This document shows positions 1 to 6,785 of a stretch of 9,673 bases of DNA, in pieces. Under the pieces are notes generated by a model, which worked only from the letters and a program-made list of their open reading frames with translations, did no database searches and was not told where the DNA came from. A program made the position numbers and the translations under genes. The DNA lies in contig JAISBK010000178.1 in the NCBI GenBank assembly GCA_031266255.1, forward strand, positions 1 through 9,673. Reading direction: 5' to 3'. The stretch's first letter is position 1, and each line of letters starts with the position of its first letter. The DNA is from Treponema sp. Lineage in GTDB: Bacteria > Spirochaetota > Spirochaetia > Treponematales > Breznakiellaceae.

Positions 1-1
1 C

Positions 2-103
2 TAATTAACGTGAGTTCGACAAGAAGAAAAAAATCCGCGAATTACGCGAATGTATCCGAGTAATTCGCGGATCCCTCATATTCCGTCGAACTCACGTTAA
101 TTA
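2..103. repeat. Nested inverted-repeat element (about 102 bp)
   Basis: Bases 2-20 (TAATTAACGTGAGTTCGAC) have a perfect 19-base reverse complement at 85-103. Inside lies a second, independent perfect 13-base inverted repeat (33-45 with 60-72). The spacers between outer and inner arms are 12 bases each: a purine run (21-32) on the left and a pyrimidine-rich run (73-84) on the right. The outer arms end in the self-complementary TAATTA. Perfect long arms with a symmetric spacer are unlikely by chance and suggest a small dispersed repeat (MITE- or REP-like) or a cruciform-forming element. No transposase lies nearby and no clear target duplication is visible. That it is mobile is inference only. 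Confidence 0.75.
27..72 (-). terminator. Intrinsic (Rho-independent) terminator, minus strand
   Basis: Read on the minus strand, a perfect 13-base stem (72-60 with 45-33, containing the CGCGG core) closes a 14-base loop and is followed directly by seven T (33-27) and then CTTCTT. This is the standard layout of a Rho-independent terminator. It lies about 185 bases past the stop codon of the TPR gene and would end transcription of the six-gene minus-strand operon if the nearer hairpin at 164-214 is read through. On the plus strand the stem lacks a T-run, so termination there is not expected. Confidence 0.75.
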
Positions 104-163
104 AGGACTGCATCATCCATACGATAGAAGACGATTGTAAAAAATGCTTATTTTATAAGGAAA

Positions 164-214
164 AGATAGAGGCTGTTTCAAAACTTCAGTTTTGAAACAG
201 TATATCCTCTATTT
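164..214 (-). terminator. Long stem-loop after the operon, probable terminator
   Basis: CTGTTTCAAAACT (173-185) and its exact reverse complement (188-200) form a 13-base stem with only a 2-base loop. After a 5-base one-sided bulge (201-205), 166-172 pairs with 206-212, giving about 20 paired bases in total. Read on the minus strand, the hairpin starts about 40 bases after the TPR gene stop and is followed by a short T-rich tract (TCTTTTCC). The T-run is interrupted, so it may be a weak terminator, an mRNA 3'-end stabiliser, or a transcribed repeat. It is the first structure that the operon transcript meets. Confidence 0.6.
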
Positions 215-254
215 CTTACTACGCGGTTCTGGTGGCGCCTTTTCACGGAGCATC

Positions 255-2243
255 TCAACGGAGTGTCCAGAGTAATGCCCGGAGTTCCGGATCCGCCAAG
301 GGAGGTTCTACTGGTTTGGTATTCTCCTGGCTGGGGGCTTGTAAAATAATCGCGTCTCCCGGGGCAATGCGGTCAAAAAAACCATTACGAGTCAAAGAAC
401 CGGAAGCAACTTCTTCGTCCGCGGTTTCGATAAGCAAGGTTCCCACCACATCTTCTGCGGAATAACTAAGACCGATGCCTTCACTGCGGATAAGCAGCTG
501 CCCTTTCTTAACCACTTCATAAACCGTCCCCGCTTTCACCCCGTCAGCCCTGCCCTTGTCAATAAGCCCCTGGGCTTGTTTATACACGAGCAGTTCACCC
601 TGGAAGGGAAGCTGGGCCACGAACTGGTCAACAATACCCCGAGAAGCGTTCCGCAGCCGATCCGCCCCGGTACGATAGGCGTAGAACTCCCCCGCAGGAG
701 AACCGGTTCGGCCAACAAAGAGTTCCCCCTTGATTGCCATATCTCGTTCGTTTTCAGTAACCGAAATAATCAGAAAATAATCCGCTTGGTTTTCTCGGGC
801 TAACCGGAAACTCTGAGAAAATGAAGGCTGGGGCAAGTCAAGGCCCATAGGCTCGATGTTCCGCTCATGGGTCAGCAGGTCCTTGATATAGGATGCGGCA
901 GTAGCTCCTGCATCAACATGATACGAACTGGCTTGAGATGCCAGGGAAAATACCGCCACCTTCCAATGTTCTTTGGCAACATCCACCGGATTCACCGACC
1001 AGCGCCGGTAGATGGCTTCATCAAGCAGCGCGTCGTAGGCTTCTACCGCATCGTTCAAGGTACGATCCCCAAGCCCCAGGTTTTGCATAAACCGCAGTTC
1101 TTCCAAATAACGGGCAGGATACCCCTGCACCCGCAGCAGATCCGCATACTCCTTTCGCTCAAGCGCATAGGGATTGAGCCTGAGTCCCCGGCGGTATTCA
1201 AAGATAGCCTGGTCAATCAGGTTACGGGAACGGAAATCCCGGCCCCGGTTAAAATGCCAGAGCGCCCAGGAGGAACGGCGGGAATCTTCCAACGGGGTTT
1301 CTGAGATGATGCGTTCCTCCAGCGCTGCCCGGACAAATTCATCGGTGGGATCAAGGGTGGATGCCATGGAGAGAATCATGATGGCCTCGGTATTCCGCCC
1401 CATCCTAATGTAAGACATTCCCTTGAGATACCACGCGCTTATATCGTTCCGGTTAAGGCTAATGGCCTCGTCCGCCATGCGACTCGCTTCTTCGTATTGA
1501 CCTGAGCGGTACTGAAGACTCGCCAGCAGGGAAAAGGCCGGCCCATACCCCGGTCTATAAACCAAAGCACTCTGGGCATACTGAATCGCCGACTCAAGAC
1601 GGCCTGCTTTGGCATCCAGATACGCGGCATAATAATAAACCCGGTAATCTTCAGGATGCTGGATCAACGCACGATCAATATAGGTCCGGGCAGTTTCGGT
1701 TTCCCCCAAAGACCCCAACACCAAGGCCAGGGAAATCAGCAATCTCCGGTCGTCCGGGTAACGGCGTACCGCTTCCCGGTACCGGGTAACCGCATCTCCC
1801 GGATGGCCCTGGGCTATGTCCATCTCTGATGCGGCAAAGAGGGCTTCTTTATTGTAAGGCTCTTTGGCTAAAACCTCGGTGATGACCGTGGAGGCTTCCC
1901 CTAACCTGCCCAAGGCAATGAAGATAAAGGCCTCCAAGTTAGCCAAATTGAGGTTTCCCCGGGACAGGGAACGGGCCTTACGTACCCAGATCAGGGCCTG
2001 ATCAAATTCACCCAGCTCATAGTAACACTCTGCCAGGGCAGCGGATCCTTCTGCATGGGCAGGGTTAAGCCGCAGACATTCCAGCAGGGATTCGGTCGCC
2101 GCGTACCAGTCTTCTTGGATCATAGACCGGCGCCCTGTTTCATAATGCACCGCTGCCCCAGGCATTTGAGAACCAGTTTGAGCAAAGAGCAAGGGCAGCT
2201 CCGCAAGAAAAACGAACACAACCAGCATAGGCATACGCTTCAT
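255..2243 (-). CDS. Secreted TPR-repeat protein with SH3-like C-terminal domain
   Basis: This 662-residue protein begins with a hydrophobic signal peptide (residues 1 to about 22, ending LLFAQ). There is no lipobox cysteine, so a soluble or membrane-associated periplasmic location is likely. Residues about 30-310 and 325-360 consist of TPR-type 34-residue helical repeats, recognisable by A-x-x-Y-x-x-G and x-x-P spacing (for example LAECYYELGEFDQAL near 70-84). Residues about 420-545 form a mixed alpha/beta region resembling the middle domains of CsgG- or FlgT-like envelope proteins. Residues about 548-635 (INDKGRADGVKAG-like turn near 561-572) resemble the SH3-like FlgT C-terminal fold. The start is supported by GGGAGA seven bases upstream and by an ATGA overlap with corC. 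TPRs usually scaffold protein complexes; the partner is unknown. It is the last gene of the operon and is followed by two stem-loops. Function is not assigned. Confidence 0.85.
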   Translation of the reverse strand: MKRMPMLVVFVFLAELPLLFAQTGSQMPGAAVHYETGRRSMIQEDWYAATESLLECLRLNPAHAEGSAALAECYYELGEFDQALIWVRKARSLSRGNLNLANLEAFIFIALGRLGEASTVITEVLAKEPYNKEALFAASEMDIAQGHPGDAVTRYREAVRRYPDDRRLLISLALVLGSLGETETARTYIDRALIQHPEDYRVYYYAAYLDAKAGRLESAIQYAQSALVYRPGYGPAFSLLASLQYRSGQYEEASRMADEAISLNRNDISAWYLKGMSYIRMGRNTEAIMILSMASTLDPTDEFVRAALEERIISETPLEDSRRSSWALWHFNRGRDFRSRNLIDQAIFEYRRGLRLNPYALERKEYADLLRVQGYPARYLEELRFMQNLGLGDRTLNDAVEAYDALLDEAIYRRWSVNPVDVAKEHWKVAVFSLASQASSYHVDAGATAASYIKDLLTHERNIEPMGLDLPQPSFSQSFRLARENQADYFLIISVTENERDMAIKGELFVGRTGSPAGEFYAYRTGADRLRNASRGIVDQFVAQLPFQGELLVYKQAQGLIDKGRADGVKAGTVYEVVKKGQLLIRSEGIGLSYSAEDVVGTLLIETADEEVASGSLTRNGFFDRIAPGDAIILQAPSQENTKPVEPPLADPELRALLWTLR

Positions 2244-3109
2244 AAGACATTCTCCCGTTTAGAAACAGCTTCTTTAGAAACCTCTTTAGAAAAATCCGGA
2301 TTAAGCCGTATCTTTACGGTTTTGATTTTATGACCTTCCATATCCTGGATGATAAAATCATGGCCGTGATACACGATTTTTTCATACCGTACCGGGATCT
2401 TGCCAAAAAGGTTAAAAACAAAGCCTCCCAGTGTATCAAAATCCTCGACAGGAAACCCAAACCCGATCTGCTCGCTGAGATCTTCCAGATTTACCCTGGC
2501 ATCGCATAGGTAGGTCCCATTTCCCAGGGATAGAACATCTTCAGTTTCATTGTCGAATTCATCCTGAATATCCCCAATGATTTCTTCGATAATGTTTTCC
2601 ATACAAACTATACCGGAAACTCCACCATATTCATCCACCACTACCGCGATATGGACTCGCCTGTGGCGCAACTCCCGTAACAGGACATCAATATGCTTTG
2701 ATTCAGGAACAAAAAAGGGCTTCCTGAGGAGCCGCTTGATGTCAAATACCTCATTCTTGACCAGACAGGCTAACACATCCTTTAGATAGAGGATCCCAAT
2801 AACATTATCCATGGTTTCTTGGTATACCGGAAACCGGGAATGACTGCTTTGGGCAATACAGGTCAATAGTTCGTCCTTTCCTGCATCAGCCTGCAGGAAA
2901 ACCGTATCGATCCGGGGAACCATGACCTCCTTGACCGTGGTTCCTGAAAACGCTACCACCCCCCGGATCATCTCCCGTTGATCCGTTTCCAGGGAACGAT
3001 AGATCTTCCGGTCTAGCGCTCCTTTCCCTTTTCTTCTTTCTTTTTTCATTTTTTGTGAAAGGGACGCTAATCTTTGGATAAGGGCTTGTATAAACGATCC
3101 CTCCTTCAT
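2240..3109 (-). CDS. corC: CorC/HlyC (YbeX/TlyC-type) CBS-domain protein
   Basis: This 289-residue protein has the layout of the short, soluble CorC/YbeX/TlyC family. A charged N-terminus (1-45) is followed by the family signature VKEVMVPRIDTV (59-70), a CBS pair (about 63-185) with FPVYQETMDNVIGILYLKD and VVVDEYGGVSGIV, and a CorC_HlyC transporter-associated domain (about 195-270). There is no DUF21 membrane domain, so it is cytoplasmic or peripheral. Family members were named for cobalt/magnesium efflux and haemolysin, but E. coli YbeX is linked to ribosome maturation and ribosome-related stress, which fits the adjacent ybeY and phoH. The CBS pair probably binds an adenine nucleotide. The start overlaps the ybeY stop as ATGA, and the stop overlaps the TPR gene start as ATGA. 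An AAGGAGG sequence lies immediately after the ATG, inside codons 2-4. Confidence 0.92.
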   Translation of the reverse strand: MKEGSFIQALIQRLASLSQKMKKERRKGKGALDRKIYRSLETDQREMIRGVVAFSGTTVKEVMVPRIDTVFLQADAGKDELLTCIAQSSHSRFPVYQETMDNVIGILYLKDVLACLVKNEVFDIKRLLRKPFFVPESKHIDVLLRELRHRRVHIAVVVDEYGGVSGIVCMENIIEEIIGDIQDEFDNETEDVLSLGNGTYLCDARVNLEDLSEQIGFGFPVEDFDTLGGFVFNLFGKIPVRYEKIVYHGHDFIIQDMEGHKIKTVKIRLNPDFSKEVSKEAVSKRENVL

Positions 3110-3561
3110 GGTAGAATCCGTTCCCCCGCTAAGTCTGCCACCAAACGTTCCTGCAATTGCAGCATAGGTTCATGGGCTTCGTTCGTTCCATGATCCCAGC
3201 CATCTAAATGGAGGATCCCATGGATGAGCAGCCGGCGTAACTCCTCATCTTCGGAAACCTGAAAAGAGCGGGCGTTTGCTGCCAGGGTTTCCAGGGATAC
3301 GATGATATCTCCGGGTAAATACCGGCGCTCCCCAGCTTCTATTATGGTCTCCCCTAGGGTAAAGGATAAGACATCCGTAGGCTCATCCTGTTGCCGGAAC
3401 TGAGCATTGAGGCTGCGGATATAGGCATCTCCGCAGAACAGTACCGACAGATCCCAGGTATCCCGATGAAGGCACTCCAATACGTTAAGCATAAACCGCT
3501 TTGCCGCATCCGTCCACGGAGGGAGAGGATCTTCTGCTGCTTGTACCTCAACCCGATTCAT
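3106..3561 (-). CDS. ybeY: Endoribonuclease YbeY (rRNA maturation factor)
   Basis: The 151-residue protein matches the usual YbeY length (about 150). The zinc-binding signature H-x3-H-x5-H is complete: LIHGILHLDGWDH places the ligands at H114, H118 and H124. The conserved PTDVLSF motif is at 61-67, and the basic segment ELRRLLIHG precedes the metal site. YbeY is a metal-dependent endoribonuclease that acts in 16S rRNA 3'-end processing and ribosome quality control. I chose the ATG at 3561 because GAAGGTG lies five bases upstream and because the longer frame (to 3651) would add 30 non-conserved residues overlapping pgpH. With this start, ybeY overlaps the pgpH stop by 14 bases and corC by 4. 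Confidence 0.95.
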   Translation of the reverse strand: MNRVEVQAAEDPLPPWTDAAKRFMLNVLECLHRDTWDLSVLFCGDAYIRSLNAQFRQQDEPTDVLSFTLGETIIEAGERRYLPGDIIVSLETLAANARSFQVSEDEELRRLLIHGILHLDGWDHGTNEAHEPMLQLQERLVADLAGERILP

Positions 3562-5827
3562 GGGCACCTTCTTTAGTCGGTTCTTTGGCAGGTAATTTGG
3601 GATATTCGATCCGGGAATGGTAATACCCTGCAAGAACCCGGACAAAGGCATGTTTGATGGTCTCCAGGTCTCGGAAGGTCAGTTCTGACTCGGCCAGTTG
3701 TCCATGTTCCACCTTGGCAGTGATGAGTTCCTGAATAAATTTCTCAATCTTAGATGCGGTGGGCTTCTCAAGGGTTCGTACCGCGGCTTCAGATACATCA
3801 GCGAGCATCACCACCGCAGACTCCCGGGACCGAGGTGGATTTCCCGGATAGGAAAAATCTTCTTTGCTTGCCTGGGGATCCTGTTTCAGCGCTTCGTTAT
3901 AAAACCAGGTAATCACCGAATTTCCATGGTGTTCTGCAATGATGTTTATGACTTCCCGGGGAAGCCCCATATTTCTCGCTTTTTCAACCCCCAGTTTCAC
4001 ATGGCTACGGATAATCGTAGCAGACAGCCGGGGGGGGATATCTCGGTGTTTATTATAGGTGGTTTGATTCTCTACAAAATAATCGGGCTGATCCATTTTG
4101 CCTATATCGTGGTAATAGGCCCCTACCCGTGCCAACAGGGGATTAGCGCCGATTTCCTGACAAGCCGCTTCCGCCAGATTAGCCACCATGATCGCATGAC
4201 TGTAAGTTCCGGGAGCCACGGTAAAAAGCCGCCTGATCAAGGGGGCATTGAGGTCTGATAATTCGATGAGCCTAAAGGTAGTGGCCGCGTTAAGGGCATG
4301 TTCCAAGGGAGGCAAGAACCCTAAGACCAACATCCCTGAAGCAAGGCCGTTACAGGCACCCCAGATGAGTACCGGAGGATAAACTTCCCAGGTAGCACCC
4401 TTGAGGAAGAGAATGGCGAGGAGGGCAATTCCGTTCGCTCCTGCGATGATCAAGCCGGCCTTGACCAGATCCATCCGTTTTTCAGCGCTTTTCAGGGTAT
4501 AGGACGCGACCACTCCGGATATCATGGCCAGGATAAAAGCAGCTTCATCAAAGAAACCAGATAAAAAGGCGCTTATGGGCAACACCAGCGCCCAAGCCAG
4601 AGCCAGATTAGGGCTTATCAAGATGGCAGGCAGCATGATCACCAAGGCAGTGGGAAGCACAATGGAAACCGGGAAAAATTCCGTATTAAAAGACAGGTTC
4701 GTGACCAATGCCGCACTGATTATATAGATCGCGGTCAAACCAGATAACACATAGATTTCCGAATCAGTAAGCCCCCCCCGGTCAACGCTTTGTACCCATC
4801 CAAGAAAGATAAAAAGACTATACAAGAGCAAAAGCAACAGAATCTGACCTATTATATGCCGGGGATCCCGTTTGGAAACCGCGATATTCAAGGCCCGCAG
4901 TTTGGTCATATCTTCATCGGTTATGATAAATCCCTTTCTGATAATCCGGGTTCCTGGTTCTATGTGTTTAACCACCGCATCAATTTGGGCCTTGGTCTCA
5001 GCCACACGCTGTTCCGTATCAAGGGCAGAAAAAAATACATTTTCTTTGATAAAGGGTTTAAGTAGCGCAAAGGCAAGCGCCCCAGAGGAGGGGAGAACTC
5101 CATCCACCCTATACCAGCGGTTTAGCGCATCTTGGAAGGTATCCAAGGTAATAATATGCTTGAAATCTATCCGTTCCCGTCCCGTCCGGGATTCAGAACT
5201 GCGGAGTAACTCCACAACCTGGTGATTGTAGTTCTCCAAACCGGTTTCAGGCAGGGCAAAAATCCCGTCTTCCATGAAATGATCCAATGCGGCAGTGCTG
5301 GTTTCCAGCATCCTTTCCCGTTCAGGTTCATGGAAGAGCATATCCAGGGTTTCTTTAAAAAAAGTACCGGGAAACTCCTGGTTAATCTCCTGGGTATAGG
5401 CTTCCGGTTCCGCGCTTGCTTGGGCAAAGTACTGCCGGGAAAGGGATACAAACCGGGTATACTCCCTCCGGGCTTCCTCGCTCAACTCCGAGACGTACTT
5501 GAAGACCGGGGGGACCAGATGCTGCTGGGCATCCAGCTTCAGCAGGGTAGCGATTTCGTCCACATAAGATACCGGCTGTTCCGCCAGGACATCCCGTTCC
5601 GCTACCTTGCCGACCTCGAATTCCTGGATATCTCCAACCGCACCGCGGTGACCTCCTTGATACTGGAGAACCGCCACCATAGAGGCCAGCAAGGCTATAA
5701 GGGTAGCGATGGCAGGGCCTCGGCGGGTGGTAACGAAGGTACGGATACCTTGTAGCTTGGTACCCAGCATTTTGATTCCTCTAAGACTAAACGGCAAGGA
5801 AAGATCAGGTTTTTTTTTCATGCTCAT
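3548..5827 (-). CDS. pgpH: PgpH-type 7TM-HD cyclic-di-AMP phosphodiesterase
   Basis: This 759-residue membrane protein has the full 7TMR-HD architecture. There is a short cytoplasmic N-terminus, one transmembrane segment (about 38-55), a large extracytoplasmic 7TMR-HDED domain (about 60-320), a cluster of membrane helices (about 325-345, 358-378, 385-405, 408-428, 430-445, 455-475, 485-507) and a cytoplasmic HD phosphohydrolase domain (about 535-740). Metal ligands are visible as H544 (TYSH), H573-D574 (YYHDIGK), H609 (RSHV), H633-H634 (AEHHG) and D677 (ADVSEAA). In Firmicutes, PgpH hydrolyses c-di-AMP to pApA. That substrate is inferred here from the architecture, and no cyclase is in the window. 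Two near-adjacent starts (5827 and 5821) are possible; both overlap the end of phoH. Its neighbours phoH and ybeY are the same as in Bacillus-type genomes. Confidence 0.93.
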   Translation of the reverse strand: MSMKKKPDLSLPFSLRGIKMLGTKLQGIRTFVTTRRGPAIATLIALLASMVAVLQYQGGHRGAVGDIQEFEVGKVAERDVLAEQPVSYVDEIATLLKLDAQQHLVPPVFKYVSELSEEARREYTRFVSLSRQYFAQASAEPEAYTQEINQEFPGTFFKETLDMLFHEPERERMLETSTAALDHFMEDGIFALPETGLENYNHQVVELLRSSESRTGRERIDFKHIITLDTFQDALNRWYRVDGVLPSSGALAFALLKPFIKENVFFSALDTEQRVAETKAQIDAVVKHIEPGTRIIRKGFIITDEDMTKLRALNIAVSKRDPRHIIGQILLLLLLYSLFIFLGWVQSVDRGGLTDSEIYVLSGLTAIYIISAALVTNLSFNTEFFPVSIVLPTALVIMLPAILISPNLALAWALVLPISAFLSGFFDEAAFILAMISGVVASYTLKSAEKRMDLVKAGLIIAGANGIALLAILFLKGATWEVYPPVLIWGACNGLASGMLVLGFLPPLEHALNAATTFRLIELSDLNAPLIRRLFTVAPGTYSHAIMVANLAEAACQEIGANPLLARVGAYYHDIGKMDQPDYFVENQTTYNKHRDIPPRLSATIIRSHVKLGVEKARNMGLPREVINIIAEHHGNSVITWFYNEALKQDPQASKEDFSYPGNPPRSRESAVVMLADVSEAAVRTLEKPTASKIEKFIQELITAKVEHGQLAESELTFRDLETIKHAFVRVLAGYYHSRIEYPKLPAKEPTKEGAHESG
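3565..3571 (-). promoter_or_regulatory. Ribosome binding site that fixes the ybeY start
   Basis: On the minus strand GAAGGTG lies in the last codons of pgpH with five bases between its GG and the ATG at 3561. It is the only purine-rich site suitably spaced from a candidate ybeY start, and it decides against the upstream start at 3651. Confidence 0.6.
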
Positions 5828-6785
5828 AGGCTTCTATTATTTTTTTGATCAGGGGATTCCGTACCACATCGCCGGTATGGAGATAGATAAAATAGATCCC
5901 TTCCACCCCGGAAAGTACGGAAACGGCATGTACAAGCCCGGAATCAACGCGCCTTGGCAGGTCAATCTGGGTAATATCCCCGGTAATGACCGCCCTAGCT
6001 CCGGTTCCTAGCCTGGTAAGAAACATCTTCATCTGTTCTTTGGTGGTATTTTGGGCTTCATCGAGGATGATCACCGCTTCATTAAGGCTCCTTCCCCGCA
6101 TATAGGCCAGAGGGGCAATTTCTATGACCCGGTTTTCTTCCAGATGGCGAATCACTTCATAGGGGGCAAGGGATTCCATAGCATCATAGAAGGGACGCAA
6201 GTAGGGACTTATCTTCTGGGCCAGATCTCCGGGCAAAAATCCCAGATTCTCCCCAGCCTCGACAACCGGCCGAGTCAACACCAATTTCCGCATCTTTTTT
6301 GATAAAACCAGCCGTAAGGCCTCGGCAATGGCAAGATAGGTTTTACCGGTTCCGGCGGGGCCTATGCAAAAACTGATCTCATGGGAACGCATCCCTTGAA
6401 TATACAAACCTTGATTTCTAGTGCGAGGATAAACCCTGCGTAGACCCTGGGGAATATGAATCATCTCTTCTGGGGTAAGGAGCTGTTCCTCCCCTACCAA
6501 AGCCCGGATATACCCAGCCGAAGGAATTTCTCCGGCCTTGACCACCCCGATAAGATTATCCATGATTGGCTTGAAACGCTGAAGACCGTTTTGGTCTACC
6601 CCTTCTAAACGGATTTCATTTCCCCGGGCTATGATACGCCCCCCTAAAAAACCCTCGATAAGCCTGAGATTTTCATCATTCGCTCCACATACGCCTGATA
6701 ACATATCCCGGTTATCCAGCACAATGGTTATGGTATCCTCCACGTACTGAGCATAAATCCAGTTATAAGCATAGTCAAGTCTCAC
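5805..6785 (-). CDS. phoH: PhoH/YbeZ family P-loop ATPase
   Basis: This 326-residue protein has the normal length for the chromosomal PhoH (YbeZ) family. An N-terminal KH-like region with NDENLRLIEGFLGGRIIARGNEI (36-58) precedes the ATPase domain. Walker A is GPAGTGKT (142-149), Walker B is IILDEAQNTT (239-248), and there are a sensor segment ITGDITQIDLP (267-277) and a likely arginine finger in DVVRNPL (306-312). YbeZ works with YbeY in RNA and ribosome maturation and is thought to be an RNA-linked ATPase or helicase. The predicted start is GTG at 6785, overlapping the pyrophosphatase stop as GTGA. The GGAGG just before it is only about one base away, too close for ordinary initiation, so termination-reinitiation coupling is likely. 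The 3' end overlaps pgpH by 23 bases across a run of nine A. Confidence 0.95.
   Translation of the reverse strand: MRLDYAYNWIYAQYVEDTITIVLDNRDMLSGVCGANDENLRLIEGFLGGRIIARGNEIRLEGVDQNGLQRFKPIMDNLIGVVKAGEIPSAGYIRALVGEEQLLTPEEMIHIPQGLRRVYPRTRNQGLYIQGMRSHEISFCIGPAGTGKTYLAIAEALRLVLSKKMRKLVLTRPVVEAGENLGFLPGDLAQKISPYLRPFYDAMESLAPYEVIRHLEENRVIEIAPLAYMRGRSLNEAVIILDEAQNTTKEQMKMFLTRLGTGARAVITGDITQIDLPRRVDSGLVHAVSVLSGVEGIYFIYLHTGDVVRNPLIKKIIEAYEHEKKT

Larger units (their letters stand above)
1..254. other. Non-coding region after the operon
   Basis: No gene is supported between the TPR gene stop and the left edge. The region holds the nested inverted repeat with its terminator (2-103) and the long hairpin (164-214). 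A weak additional hairpin CTTAT/ATAAG is at 147-159. The sequence from 121 to 180 is about 30 percent GC. Confidence 0.7.

Noticed and set aside
867..1304. Plus-strand frame of 145 codons
   Set aside because: It lies opposite the TPR gene, whose repeats explain the coding signal; no independent support.
3099..3106. AAGGAGG sequence just after the corC ATG, as a ribosome site for a later start
   Set aside because: No ATG, GTG or TTG follows in frame at a usable distance; the codons are the normal second to fourth codons of corC.
3562..3651. 30-residue N-terminal extension of YbeY from a start at 3651
   Set aside because: The extension is out of family, overlaps pgpH by more than 100 bases and has no suitable ribosome site, while the ATG at 3561 has one and gives the standard length.
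3698..4258. Plus-strand frame of 186 codons
   Set aside because: It lies wholly within pgpH on the opposite strand, over the HD domain. Its translation shows no family features, and pgpH accounts for the sequence fully.
5222..5755. Plus-strand frame of 177 codons
   Set aside because: It is antisense to the conserved extracytoplasmic domain of pgpH. The reading frame is a by-product of codon bias, with no ribosome site or recognisable product.
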